DNA from: Candidatus Gastranaerophilales bacterium
Lineage (GTDB): Bacteria > Cyanobacteriota > Vampirovibrionia > Gastranaerophilales > CAJFVJ01
DNA: 64,000 bases
Assembly: GCA_944323485.1 (NCBI GenBank)
Contig: CALUSR010000005.1
Coordinates: 62,001-126,000 of the forward strand
Direction of reading: 5' to 3'
Made by a program: the position numbers and the translations under genes. This document shows positions 8,165 through 17,364 of this stretch, one piece after another. The notes below the pieces were generated by a model that was not told the origin of the DNA, made no database searches, and saw only the letters and a program-made list of their open reading frames with translations. Position 1 is the first letter of the stretch. Each line of letters begins with the position of its first letter.

Positions 8165-10372
8165 TTGAGTTTAAATATTAATAATACTCAAAATATACAG
8201 TATCAAAATAACAGACAAATACAAGCTCAACAGGATAATTTTGGGGCGTTATCTCCACAGGCACAAGCTCATTTGCAAAAAGCAGGGGAGTCTGTGAACA
8301 ATGTCGCTCAGGGTAGTCTTCTAGGTTCATTTATGGAAGGCTTGGGTATAGATTTGTCAAATCCAAAGAAGGCAGTAATATCAATACTTGCTTCTGTTGC
8401 CGTAGTCTTTGGCTTGAGCAGGGGAATGAATAGACTTGTAGGTAAAAATAAACTGTTCAACTTTGGAAAAGCTATGGATAACTTTGTCCAGAATAATAAA
8501 ACGGTTCAAAAAATTTCAAAAGCTTTTTCAAAAAAAATAGCAACTCCTATAAAAAATCTGTTTAAAAAGTCAGGGATGAGAAAGACTCTTTCTCAACTGA
8601 AGGGACATACACTATCTCCTGTAAATAAGATGGCAAAACCTCTTTTAAAAGGTCCTAAGGGTGAAGCTCTTGATACTTGTACAGACACATTAAAGACTTT
8701 TTTATCAAAAGGAGATTCTCAAGCATCACAACTGAAAAGAATTTTATTTAAGCCCGATGGGGATGAAATTAAAAAGGCCGTATCTCAAATAACAGATGCT
8801 GATACTTTGGCAAGAATAGAAGATACTCTCTCTTCTAAGTCAATATTCAATAAATTTAAAAAACGTAAACCTGTAGATATACAAGCATCAATAGATAAGA
8901 TTATAAAAAATGGCGACACTCAACGTCTTCATGAATTGAACGAAATTATCAATCCTAAATCATCTTCTGACATACTCGATGCAATAAAGAAGACAACCGA
9001 TCAGAACACGCTTGATGCTTTAAAAAATATTACAGGAAAAACTGAGACACAAGACATAGTCGATACGGTAAAAGATACCATCGAGCATAAAAATCTCAGA
9101 GTAATGTATGAAAAACTGACAGGTTCAGATAAAGATTTTCAATCTTTTATCAAATCAATCAGAGAAATAGAAACTGACGATTTTCTGAAATATCAAAACT
9201 TTGAAGACTTCTACTCAAAAGTTTTGCAACATCATACTAAAGATGGCAAACTCGATGTAGATGCATTGAACAAGACTTTCTCAGAGTTATCAGACAATCC
9301 TGAATTTTCAGCCAAAATAAAAGGTTGGTTAGGAAAATCAGACATGGGATTGGCTTTGAAAAAATACGCAATTTTGAATGGTGATAGTGCCAACTCAAAA
9401 GTTTCTCAACAAATTCAAAAAATGCTTTTGAGAACAACAGAGGGTATTACAAACGGAGTTACAAGCGGCTCTTTGATGGGGTTGCTCATGGGCTTGTATA
9501 TTTATAACGGAGTATTTAACAAGACTCAGGATGCTCCAAAAGGTGAGAAAGTTGCAACTGTAGCAGAAAATGCTGTGGGTGATGTCGGAAATTACATGAT
9601 GTTGCCTGTTGCAGGGTCTATTCTTTATGGAGGAGCAACTTTGAAATATCTCGGTTCAGGGGCTTCTCAAATTACAAGATACAAAAACGGGCTCAAAAAA
9701 TTGACAGAACAAGCCTCTTTAGGACTTTTATCAAAAGCAGAGATAAAATCTCAATATAAAGCTTTGAAAAAAGGACTTAACAAAAATGTTAAGTGGTATC
9801 AAAAACCAATTAGGGCATTAGCTAACTTTGTATCAATCGGTCTGGAGCAGAATCCGACAAACGGAAAAGTCTTGAGAAAACTCAAAGGATTTGGTGGAGG
9901 AGCCATGAGATTTGCTATTGTTCTTCTTGGCATATCTCCATTCCTGACTAAGCCTGTGATGAAAGTTTGCCATAAAGTTTTTGGAAAACCGACAGACACA
10001 AACTATCCTGATAAAGCAGACGAAATAAGAAAACAACAGGAAGAAGCAATGAAACAACTGCAGAATATGACTCCTGAAGAGCAATATCAAGCACTTTTAC
10101 AGCTCTCTCAGCTTCCTGAAATAGCAAATAATCCTGAACAAAAGGCTTATATAGATCAACTGTTGGCGGCTTATCAAACACAAATTTCACAACAGCCGCA
10201 GCAACCAACTATTCAACAGCCGCTGTCTCAACCAACAGGATCACAGCCAATCTCATCACAACCAATAAATTCAGGTGGGTCACAAATTTCATCTATTGAC
10301 GCAGGAAGAACATATATTCCATCTGATGAGCCTGCTCCAGGGCTTGTAAGAAAAGATATACCAAATATTTAA
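8165..10372 (+). CDS. Large orphan protein A with conserved QDNFGALSP and AGRTYIPSDEP motifs
   Basis: This is a 735-residue protein of unknown function. It begins with a TTG preceded by AAAGGG. An Asn/Gln-rich N-terminal tail carries QQDNFGALSP (about 22-31) and is followed by a hydrophobic segment (about 68-86). A long charged helical middle (about 100-430) is specific to this copy. Conserved hydrophobic blocks lie around 431-450 (SLMGLLMGLYIYNGVF), 476-500 and 578-600. A Gln/Pro-rich linker leads to the C-terminal signature SIDAGRTYIPSDEP. There is no Sec signal peptide. It is followed by a clear paralogue (10539-12428). Hydrophobic helices plus polar ends could suggest a membrane-inserting or secreted protein, but this is inference. 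Confidence 0.85.
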   Translation: MSLNINNTQNIQYQNNRQIQAQQDNFGALSPQAQAHLQKAGESVNNVAQGSLLGSFMEGLGIDLSNPKKAVISILASVAVVFGLSRGMNRLVGKNKLFNFGKAMDNFVQNNKTVQKISKAFSKKIATPIKNLFKKSGMRKTLSQLKGHTLSPVNKMAKPLLKGPKGEALDTCTDTLKTFLSKGDSQASQLKRILFKPDGDEIKKAVSQITDADTLARIEDTLSSKSIFNKFKKRKPVDIQASIDKIIKNGDTQRLHELNEIINPKSSSDILDAIKKTTDQNTLDALKNITGKTETQDIVDTVKDTIEHKNLRVMYEKLTGSDKDFQSFIKSIREIETDDFLKYQNFEDFYSKVLQHHTKDGKLDVDALNKTFSELSDNPEFSAKIKGWLGKSDMGLALKKYAILNGDSANSKVSQQIQKMLLRTTEGITNGVTSGSLMGLLMGLYIYNGVFNKTQDAPKGEKVATVAENAVGDVGNYMMLPVAGSILYGGATLKYLGSGASQITRYKNGLKKLTEQASLGLLSKAEIKSQYKALKKGLNKNVKWYQKPIRALANFVSIGLEQNPTNGKVLRKLKGFGGGAMRFAIVLLGISPFLTKPVMKVCHKVFGKPTDTNYPDKADEIRKQQEEAMKQLQNMTPEEQYQALLQLSQLPEIANNPEQKAYIDQLLAAYQTQISQQPQQPTIQQPLSQPTGSQPISSQPINSGGSQISSIDAGRTYIPSDEPAPGLVRKDIPNI

Positions 10373-10538
10373 GATGATTTAACATCATATTCAATCTTTT
10401 TTGAATGTAGAAATATTATGTTTTATAATTGATGTTGTTCATTGTTAAATATTTTTTATAAAGAAGGAAAAAGAGGCAATTTTCAAGTATTGTTTGTTTT
10501 TATCTTAGTAAGGGTAAACTTTATTAAAGGTTAGAATA

Positions 10539-12428
10539 TTGAGCTTAGGTATTAATAACAACGGAACGAATTTACAGTATCAGCAGTATAATCAGCAAAA
10601 TCAGAAGCTGACACCACAACAGCAAGACAACTTTGGGGCATTATCTCCTGAAACACAGGCAAATTTGCAAAAGGTCAGCGCAAGCGCTAAAGAAACAGCT
10701 CAAGACAGCTGGTTAGGAAATGTACTCAAGGGATTTGGTATAGAAGATCCTAAAAAAGCTGCTATATCTATTATTGGAGCTATTGGAGTTGTATTTGGTC
10801 TTAGTGCTGTTATGAACAAAGCTGTTCGAAGCGGAAAGATTTTCGAACTCGGAAAAAGTTTAGATAATTTTGCTCAAAAAAATAAAGTTGTTAAAAATAT
10901 ATCAACAGGGCTTAAAAATATTCTGAAACCGATTAAAAAGAAATTTGCAAAATCTGATTTTTCAGAACTCAAAGGACATATGCTCACCCCTAAAAATTCA
11001 ATGGCAAAACCTATTTTGAAAGGAACTTGGGGTGAAGCTGTTGATACGGTTACTGATGCGATGACTTCTATGATTACAAAAGAAGGCGATACATCAAAAC
11101 TTGCAGAAACTCTCAAAAAACTGACAGGCAAAGATAATGTTGATAATCTCGTTGAACTCGTCAAAGATGTACAGAAAAATAATGACCTGAAGTTTGAAAA
11201 TTTCTCAAAAATATATGATGAAATCAAAAAGAACCCGAAAGTTCTTAAAGACGGCAAATTTAATATAGATAAATTTGTAGGATTTTTATCCGGTGATGAA
11301 ATTAAGGGAATCACTCAAAAAACAACAGGCGGAATATTTGTCAGACAAAACGTAAATATGTCTGATGCACTGAAAAAAGTTGCCATCCTTAAAGGTGACG
11401 GTGCAAAAACAGGTCTTGGACAAAAAGCTCAACAAATACTCCTGAGGGGTGTTGAGGGAATGTCAAACGGAGTAACAAGCCGTTCTCTTATGGGATTGTT
11501 AATGGGACTCGGAATTTACAACGGCGTTTTCAATAAAGCACAGGACGCACCAAAAGGAGAAAAGGTTTCCACTTTTGCTGAAGAAGCCGTAGGTGATATG
11601 GGAAGTTATATGCTCTTCCCGGTTGCAGGCTCTCTACTCTACGGGGCATCAACATTAAAATATCTCGGTTCAAAATCATCACAAATTGCAACATACAAAG
11701 ACGGTCTCAAAAAATTATCCGAACAAGCTGCCAACGGTTTATCAAAAGCCGATGTTAAAGCTCAGTATAAAGCGCTAAAACAAGGATTAAACAAAGGTGT
11801 AAAATGGTATCAAAAGCCAATAAGAGCCCTTGCTAATTTCTTATCAACAGGTCTTGAAGACAATCCTGTAAACGGTAAAGTTCTGAAAAAACTCAAAGGA
11901 ATAGGTGGCGGTGCTATGAGGTTTGCTCTTGTTATGTTCGCTATTTCCCCGCTTCTTATCAAACCGGTTATGGCTGCTTGCCACAAAATTTTCGGCAAAC
12001 CGACAAATACAAACTATCCTAACAAACAGGATAAAATCAGACAGCAGCAGGAAGAAGCAATGAAACAACTTCAGAACATGACACCTGAACAGCAATATCA
12101 AGCACTTGTTCAGCTCTCTCAACTTCCTGAAATAGCAAACAATCCTGAACAAAAAGCAGCTATTGATCAGATGCTGGCGATTTATCAGACCCAGATTCAG
12201 CAACAACCGCTGCAGCAACCAAATACACAAGCTCAAGGCGGTGTTCAACCAACAACACAACAATCGTCAACTCAGCAGATGCCACCAACAGCACAACAGG
12301 TTCAGAATGTTGCATCTCAACCGATAAGCCCTTCGATGAATCAAAATCAGTCAATAGACGCAGGAAGAACATATATTCCTTCAGATGAACCCGGTCCAGG
12401 ACTTGCGAGAAGAGATTTGAACAACTAG
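10539..12428 (+). CDS. Large orphan protein B, paralogue of the preceding gene
   Basis: The 629-residue protein has the same order of parts as its neighbour: QQQDNFGALSP near residue 28, a hydrophobic segment at about 72-89, SLMGLLMGLGIYNGVF at about 313-328, a second block from about 340, and an AMRFALVMFAISPLL block near 460. A Gln-rich tail and terminal SIDAGRTYIPSDEPGPGL complete it. The middle region is about 100 residues shorter. It starts with TTG in the same local context (AGAATATTGAG), after AAAGG. The identical ends and transmembrane blocks against a divergent middle suggest that the ends do the conserved job (targeting, insertion or assembly) and the middle varies. Its stop codon overlaps the convergent yqeG gene by 4 nt. 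Function unknown. Confidence 0.85.
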   Translation: MSLGINNNGTNLQYQQYNQQNQKLTPQQQDNFGALSPETQANLQKVSASAKETAQDSWLGNVLKGFGIEDPKKAAISIIGAIGVVFGLSAVMNKAVRSGKIFELGKSLDNFAQKNKVVKNISTGLKNILKPIKKKFAKSDFSELKGHMLTPKNSMAKPILKGTWGEAVDTVTDAMTSMITKEGDTSKLAETLKKLTGKDNVDNLVELVKDVQKNNDLKFENFSKIYDEIKKNPKVLKDGKFNIDKFVGFLSGDEIKGITQKTTGGIFVRQNVNMSDALKKVAILKGDGAKTGLGQKAQQILLRGVEGMSNGVTSRSLMGLLMGLGIYNGVFNKAQDAPKGEKVSTFAEEAVGDMGSYMLFPVAGSLLYGASTLKYLGSKSSQIATYKDGLKKLSEQAANGLSKADVKAQYKALKQGLNKGVKWYQKPIRALANFLSTGLEDNPVNGKVLKKLKGIGGGAMRFALVMFAISPLLIKPVMAACHKIFGKPTNTNYPNKQDKIRQQQEEAMKQLQNMTPEQQYQALVQLSQLPEIANNPEQKAAIDQMLAIYQTQIQQQPLQQPNTQAQGGVQPTTQQSSTQQMPPTAQQVQNVASQPISPSMNQNQSIDAGRTYIPSDEPGPGLARRDLNN

Positions 12429-12913
12429 TTAAGTCTGATAAAGGATCTTTCGAGTTTTCTCAAAAACTTTATAATGTCATGTTCTTGATGTTTCATCAGA
12501 GGATCAACAAGAACAGTAATCATATTCAACCTGTGACCGACCCAGATATCAGTCAGAGGTCTGTCACCAACCATAACAGCCTGTTCAGGAGTTATGCCGA
12601 ATGAATTCAAAACTTCTTTTACAATCTTTGTACTTGGTTTTGCCGCATTGAAATAAATCGGAAAATCGCTGACTTTTTTGACTTCTTCAAGGTATTTCAA
12701 ATTATGGTTGTTGCTAACAACGGCAATTTTGAAATCCTGTTTGACTCTATCAAGCCATTGTTGTATTTCATCAGGAAAGAAGCCTGTTTTTGGAGGCATA
12801 ATTGTATTATCCAAATCAAACAAAAATGCTTTCACACCTCTTTTTTTCATCTCATCAAGGTCTATTTCTCTAACATGTTCATAAATATAAGTAGGCTTTA
12901 ACTTAAACGGCAT
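12425..12913 (-). CDS. yqeG: YqeG-family HAD-IIIA phosphatase
   Basis: The 162-residue protein has the HAD nucleophile motif FDLDNTI, then VVSNNH (motif II) and GDRPLTDIWVG (motif III/IV), in the compact form of the YqeG / PGPMT1-like family. Members dephosphorylate small phosphate esters; in mitochondria and plastids relatives make phosphatidylglycerol from its phosphate, but the bacterial substrate is not firmly set. It starts 11 nt inside the end of the U32 gene upstream and is probably translationally coupled to it. GGAAAA precedes the ATG. Confidence 0.85.
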   Translation of the reverse strand: MPFKLKPTYIYEHVREIDLDEMKKRGVKAFLFDLDNTIMPPKTGFFPDEIQQWLDRVKQDFKIAVVSNNHNLKYLEEVKKVSDFPIYFNAAKPSTKIVKEVLNSFGITPEQAVMVGDRPLTDIWVGHRLNMITVLVDPLMKHQEHDIIKFLRKLERSFIRLN

Positions 12914-14150
12914 CCGAATTTTCCTTTACACTTCTAATTATAGCATTTTCATAATTATTTTCTAACCGCCCCATTGGCTCAAATTTGATAAACACTTCCT
13001 GATTTGTATTTGCGACATCAAGAGAATTTCCGTAGATGTCTTTTATCTCAACCGATTTTGTAACAATATCATCCTCAGGCGAGAAAATCTCAACTCTCTC
13101 TCCAAGATTCATTTTAAATTTCATAAGAGTCTTGAAAAATTCCCCGTCTTTTCCCTGAATTACTCCGAGAAAAGTGGCTCTTGAGTGCGCTTTGTTAGTT
13201 ACATAGTTATACTCATCTTCAGGCAGCTCTCCGTTTACAAAGCCTGTTGTATACCCTCTGTTTGCCACTTTTTTCAACTCTTCAACAAGATCATCATAAT
13301 CAACAGCTTCATTATTTTTTATACCGTCGAGAGCTTTTCTATACGCCCGTGCAACCACAGCAGCATAATACATACTCTTTGTACGCCCCTCTATTTTGAA
13401 TGAATGAACACCTGCTTTTATCAAACCTGGCAGTTCTTTTATAAGGCACAGGTCTTTGGGGCTCAAAATCAAAGTACCATGTTCCGTTTCTTCTATCGGA
13501 AAATATTCATCAGGACGCGTCATCTCCATCAATGCATAACTCCATCTGCAAGGCTGTGTGCATGCACCCTTGTTTGCCCGTCTTTCTCCTTTTGTCATAA
13601 AATCACTCAGAAGACATCGTCCGGAATATGACACGCACTGTGAGCCATGGATTAAAGATTCAAGCTCGATATCAGGAACTTTTTCATGAATTTCTGCTAT
13701 TTCTTTCAAAGACAGCTCTCTTGCCAGAATAACTCTCGATGCCCCCAGATCCTTCCAGAATTGAACCGCCTCATAGTTTAGAGTATTTGCCTGAGTGCTG
13801 ATATGAAGAGGCATATCGGGCATGGAGCGTTTAATAATATTGAATACTCCGAAATCTCCGACTATCACTGCATCAACGTTAGCATCTTTTATTACGTCCA
13901 AATCTTCTTCCAATGCTCTCAAGTTTGAGTTATGGGCAAATATGTTAACCGTACAATAAACTTTTTTTCCTGCTCCATGAGCTATATCTACAGCTGACTT
14001 AATATTAGTTCTGTCTATTACGCTGCCTGATTTCATGGTTCTGAGGCTGTAGTCAACCAGCCCCAGATATACTGCATCTGCGCCATATGCAATTGAGGTT
14101 TTCAGTTTTTCTATGTTGCCTGCAGGCATCAACAATTCGCAATTATTCAT
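12903..14150 (-). CDS. Peptidase U32 family protein (TrhP/YegQ-like)
   Basis: From the ATG at 14150 the protein begins MNNCELLMPAGNIEKLK and is about 415 residues long, normal for the U32 family. Further on it has the family's IHGSQCVSYSGRCLLSDF signature and a GACTQPCRW cysteine cluster. Related proteins (TrhP, RlhA) hydroxylate tRNA or 23S rRNA, and others were called collagenases, so the exact role is open; the tRNA-hydroxylation branch is more likely for a stand-alone protein. An in-frame start 39 nt upstream (14189) is less likely because it gives a non-conserved tail. The yqeG gene overlaps its 3' end. Confidence 0.85.
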   Translation of the reverse strand: MNNCELLMPAGNIEKLKTSIAYGADAVYLGLVDYSLRTMKSGSVIDRTNIKSAVDIAHGAGKKVYCTVNIFAHNSNLRALEEDLDVIKDANVDAVIVGDFGVFNIIKRSMPDMPLHISTQANTLNYEAVQFWKDLGASRVILARELSLKEIAEIHEKVPDIELESLIHGSQCVSYSGRCLLSDFMTKGERRANKGACTQPCRWSYALMEMTRPDEYFPIEETEHGTLILSPKDLCLIKELPGLIKAGVHSFKIEGRTKSMYYAAVVARAYRKALDGIKNNEAVDYDDLVEELKKVANRGYTTGFVNGELPEDEYNYVTNKAHSRATFLGVIQGKDGEFFKTLMKFKMNLGERVEIFSPEDDIVTKSVEIKDIYGNSLDVANTNQEVFIKFEPMGRLENNYENAIIRSVKENSDAV

Positions 14151-14217
14151 AAAAACATACCCTAAAGTCCTTTGACTACAGGGTATCAAAAAAATATTTT
14201 TAAATCCAGAATATTAA

Positions 14218-15417
14218 TTATTTCAATGTAAGCTGTTTTTCTTCTATCAGCTGCTGTAAGACCTCTTGAGCTTTAGCTATTTGAGGGTCAACTTTTTTCT
14301 TTACATCTTCTTCCGTAATTTTTACCTCTACATCAGGTGTAATACCTTTTTTGTTGATATCAGTTCCGTTTGGTGTCAAATATTTTTGAATAGTGACATT
14401 CACACCTGAACCATCCGGCAGCTTGTTTATTTCCTGAACAAGACCTTTTCCAAAGCTCTTTGTTCCTACGATGACAGCTCTTTTATTATCTTTCAGCGCT
14501 CCTGATAAAATCTCGCTTGCGCTTGCAGAACCTTCATTTATTAATATTACAAGCGGTTTATTCGTAAATACATCTTCAGAAGCTTCCTGTGTTTCCTTAT
14601 AACCATCACGGTCAACAGTGCTGACAATTCGACCTCCATTCAGGAACAAATCGGAAATCAAAATTGCATTTGTCAGAAGACCGCCGGGGTTTGAGCGTAA
14701 ATCAAGGATATAACCTTCTTTATCAGAAAGAGTTCCAAGAATATCAGTCATCTCTTTTGTTGCATTTTTGTTCAAAAATGTGCTAAGCCTGATGTAACCG
14801 AGATTTTCATCAATTTTTACACCTTCAGGAGGTTTTGCGGAGATTGCTTTCAAGGTAATAACAGCTCTTGTGACAACAAAAGTTTTTTCTTCATTTCCTC
14901 TTTTAATAAGAAGTTTAACCTGAGTGCCCTCTTTCCCTCTTATCTTATCAGAGGCCTCTTTTGTAGTCATACCCTTTGTTGACGCTCCATCTATTTTGAG
15001 AATCTTATCATTTGCTTTCAGACCGGCTTTTTCTGCAGGAGTATCTTCAATAGGAGCAATAACAGTCAACACGTTATCTTTTACGCTTATTTGAATACCT
15101 ATACCGTTCAGTGTCCCTTTGATAGACTCATTCTCTTCCTTAAATTCATTGGGAGGCAAAAATCTCGTATAAGGGTCATTCAAACTTGCGAGCATCGTAT
15201 CGATAGCGACATAAGCATCTTCCTGAGTAACTATTACATTATCATACTTATGGCGCCAACTGTCCCATTCCTGAGCATTGTTGTCCTGGTCAACATATTT
15301 ATACTCAACTATACGCCATACATCATCATACAACTTTACAGGAGAATATGCGGCGTAAGACAGCTGAGATGTTCCAAACAACAGTACTAGCAATAAACTT
15401 ACAATTTTTTTCTTCAT
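14218..15417 (-). CDS. C-terminal processing peptidase (CtpA-type S41 protease)
   Basis: This 399-residue protein has a Sec signal peptide (MKKKIVSLLLVLLFGTSQLSYA), an N-terminal helical domain, a PDZ domain at about 100-175 (GIGIQIS, PAEKAGLKANDKIL) and an S41 core. The Ser-Lys dyad is visible: Ser299 in GSASASEI and Lys324 in SFGKG, 25 residues apart as in plant and cyanobacterial CtpA. It is a periplasmic protease that trims the C termini of exported proteins. The start has GGAGAG 6 nt upstream. It lies 67 nt upstream of the U32 gene with mnmA just before it, all on the minus strand. Confidence 0.93.
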   Translation of the reverse strand: MKKKIVSLLLVLLFGTSQLSYAAYSPVKLYDDVWRIVEYKYVDQDNNAQEWDSWRHKYDNVIVTQEDAYVAIDTMLASLNDPYTRFLPPNEFKEENESIKGTLNGIGIQISVKDNVLTVIAPIEDTPAEKAGLKANDKILKIDGASTKGMTTKEASDKIRGKEGTQVKLLIKRGNEEKTFVVTRAVITLKAISAKPPEGVKIDENLGYIRLSTFLNKNATKEMTDILGTLSDKEGYILDLRSNPGGLLTNAILISDLFLNGGRIVSTVDRDGYKETQEASEDVFTNKPLVILINEGSASASEILSGALKDNKRAVIVGTKSFGKGLVQEINKLPDGSGVNVTIQKYLTPNGTDINKKGITPDVEVKITEEDVKKKVDPQIAKAQEVLQQLIEEKQLTLK

Positions 15418-15475
15418 CTACTCTCCACCTTATAATCTAAAAAAATCTTTGTTGGTAAAATAATAACATATATTA

Positions 15476-16534
15476 TTATATTTTTTTACAAATCCATCCG
15501 CCACCTATCAAAAAAGTATTTTTCTCATCATATATAGCACATGCCTGCCCTGGCGTAATCGAACTCTCAGGCTCATCAAAGAAAATTTTGGCAATATTTT
15601 CAGAAGTACTAACAAACGCTGGTTTTGGAGTTGTGTTGTATCTGACTTTGACCATTGCACGAAAATCTCTGTGTTTATAGCATTCTTGCTGTATATTCAC
15701 ATCACAAATCTCAAGAGAATCAGTATACAAATCATTTTTTAGCCCGACATATACAATATTTCTACACGCATCAGTACCAACCACATATAATGGCTCGGGA
15801 TTAGACAGCCCGATACCTTTCCTTTGCCCTATTGTATAAAGATAAAAACCGCTGTGTTTTCCTCTTGGTTTTTGAGTGTTTATATCGACGAAATCCCCCT
15901 CTTTTTCTCCAAAAGCACGTATCAAAAACTTCTTTGCCGTATCAGGGCGGGGAATAAAGCATATATCCTGGCTTTCTTTTGAGTTTTTGCATGGAAGATT
16001 TTTTTCAAGACAGGTTTGTTTTGCCGTATTTTTATCTATATCTCCCATAGGGAAAAGTGTCCGGTCTAAATCCTCCTGTGACAAACAACACAAAACATAG
16101 AGCTGGTCTTTTTTTTCATCTTTCGCATGATAGAGCTTATATCCGTCGTCATCTTTTTTGAGTCGTGCATAATGTCCAGTTGCAAAAAAATCGGCACCAA
16201 GGTCGTTTAGTGCAAAATCTTTCAGTTTTCCCCATTTTATTTTTCTGTTGCATACAACACAGGGATTAGGGGTCAAACCGTTTTTATAACTGTTTTTAAA
16301 ATATTCTATAACATCCTTCTCAAACGAATCAGAGAGGTCAGCAACATAATGTTCTATACCGAGAAAATCACATACGGCTTTTGCATTTTTAACAACATCA
16401 AGAGATACTTCATCTCTTGTCATCAACCCTGTAACACCAACGACCTCAGCTCCTGATTCTTTATAGAGCAGAGCAGCATAAGAAGAGTCAATACCTCCGC
16501 TCATGGCGACCGCTATTTTTTTATTTGAGAACAT
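15476..16534 (-). CDS. mnmA: tRNA-specific 2-thiouridylase MnmA
   Basis: The 352-residue protein has the ATP pyrophosphatase P-loop MSGGIDSSYAALL at its N terminus, the first catalytic cysteine in NPCVVCNR and the second in SQDICFIP. It also has the tRNA-binding GQRKGIGLSNPEPLYV block, all diagnostic of MnmA. The enzyme thiolates U34 of Lys, Glu and Gln tRNAs. The start codon lies 14 nt inside the end of the upstream 200-residue gene, suggesting translational coupling. Confidence 0.95.
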   Translation of the reverse strand: MFSNKKIAVAMSGGIDSSYAALLYKESGAEVVGVTGLMTRDEVSLDVVKNAKAVCDFLGIEHYVADLSDSFEKDVIEYFKNSYKNGLTPNPCVVCNRKIKWGKLKDFALNDLGADFFATGHYARLKKDDDGYKLYHAKDEKKDQLYVLCCLSQEDLDRTLFPMGDIDKNTAKQTCLEKNLPCKNSKESQDICFIPRPDTAKKFLIRAFGEKEGDFVDINTQKPRGKHSGFYLYTIGQRKGIGLSNPEPLYVVGTDACRNIVYVGLKNDLYTDSLEICDVNIQQECYKHRDFRAMVKVRYNTTPKPAFVSTSENIAKIFFDEPESSITPGQACAIYDEKNTFLIGGGWICKKI

Positions 16535-17123
16535 CTTTAAAATATCTTTCTCCCTTCAAATCAAGGGCATACTCGACGACATTCGCCATGCCTGTGTAAT
16601 CAGGGACTATTTTTATATAATTTAAATCAATGGCTTTTTGAATAACTTCATAATTAAATGAAGCTCCGAACTGTTCTTCTGCAACAACATTTATTTGAGA
16701 GAAAGAAAAACGTTCCATTCTTTCTTCTATGCACAAATCATACACACACTTCATAAAATCATCGATAGGTGAAGAAGATTTTTTTCTGAATTTCTCAAGT
16801 TTTTGTTCTTTTGTGAGTTCAGGCAGTTCAGAAACTTTTTGAGAAAGGATGTTCTCAAAGTCATTTTTTTGAGAGGGAGTCTTTTGCTGCTCCATGTTTC
16901 TTATCGGATTATTCGGTTTAATGAACTCTTTTTTGATTAGATACGGTTCAGATGTATGTTCTTCTGTTTGTTCTTGCGGCGGTTGATTGGTATTTTGTTT
17001 TTTTTCAATATCAGCAGCCGATAGAACCCACTTTGCAAATTCTTTTTCTATAAATGCCTTATTCGGGGTGCTGAGTTCCAGAAAAATATCACCTTTTTTT
17101 ACGATAATTGTATATTTAGGCAA
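16521..17123 (-). CDS. Hypothetical protein with N-terminal mini-domain, upstream of mnmA
   Basis: This 200-residue protein of unknown function starts at a TTG with GAGG about 11 nt upstream. Residues 1-35 (pattern KKGDI-x-LEL...FIEKEFAKW) resemble the separate 39-residue ORF just upstream. A Gln/Pro/Lys-rich linker follows (about 40-115). The C-terminal about 80 residues (FMKCVYDLCIEERMERFSFS onward) look like a compact helical domain. The gene overlaps mnmA by 14 nt. It is not recognised as any named family. Confidence 0.65.
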   Translation of the reverse strand: MPKYTIIVKKGDIFLELSTPNKAFIEKEFAKWVLSAADIEKKQNTNQPPQEQTEEHTSEPYLIKKEFIKPNNPIRNMEQQKTPSQKNDFENILSQKVSELPELTKEQKLEKFRKKSSSPIDDFMKCVYDLCIEERMERFSFSQINVVAEEQFGASFNYEVIQKAIDLNYIKIVPDYTGMANVVEYALDLKGERYFKDVLK

Positions 17124-17137
17124 AGTCAGTCATTCCT

Positions 17138-17257
17138 CTACTTTTTCAGAAGAAGTTCTCTCCACTTCTTCAACTGTTCTTCTATAAACTCGGTATCATC
17201 AGATTTCAACTCGATTTCTACCTCGCCTTTTTTCAGTTTAAAAACATATTCACTCAT
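17138..17257 (-). CDS. 39-residue small protein similar to the N terminus of the next gene
   Basis: This ORF runs from ATG at 17257 to TAG at 17138 and reads MSEYVFKLKKGEVEIELKS and on to EFIEEQLKKWRELLLKK. It shares the pattern KKG(E/D)-x3-EL-x6-FIE(E/K)-x3-KW with residues 9-32 of the 200-residue protein encoded 14 nt downstream. This repeated mini-domain is the main support for it being real. AGACT-rich sequence upstream gives only a weak ribosome site. Confidence 0.55.
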   Translation of the reverse strand: MSEYVFKLKKGEVEIELKSDDTEFIEEQLKKWRELLLKK

Positions 17258-17317
17258 ATAAAAGACTCCTGTATCAGTTATATCATACTATAAGTATGGA
17301 TTTAAGTAAATTGCAAA

Positions 17318-17346
17318 CAAAAGAGCCGGTATAACCGGCTCTTTTG
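17318..17346. terminator. Bidirectional-type intrinsic terminator
   Basis: CAAAAGAGCCGGT and ACCGGCTCTTTTG form a perfect 13-bp stem with a 3-nt loop. It lies 18 nt downstream of the stop of the repeat-rich gene on the minus strand and ends in a T-run on that strand. Confidence 0.85.
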
Positions 17347-17364
17347 TGAATGTCTAAAACTCTG

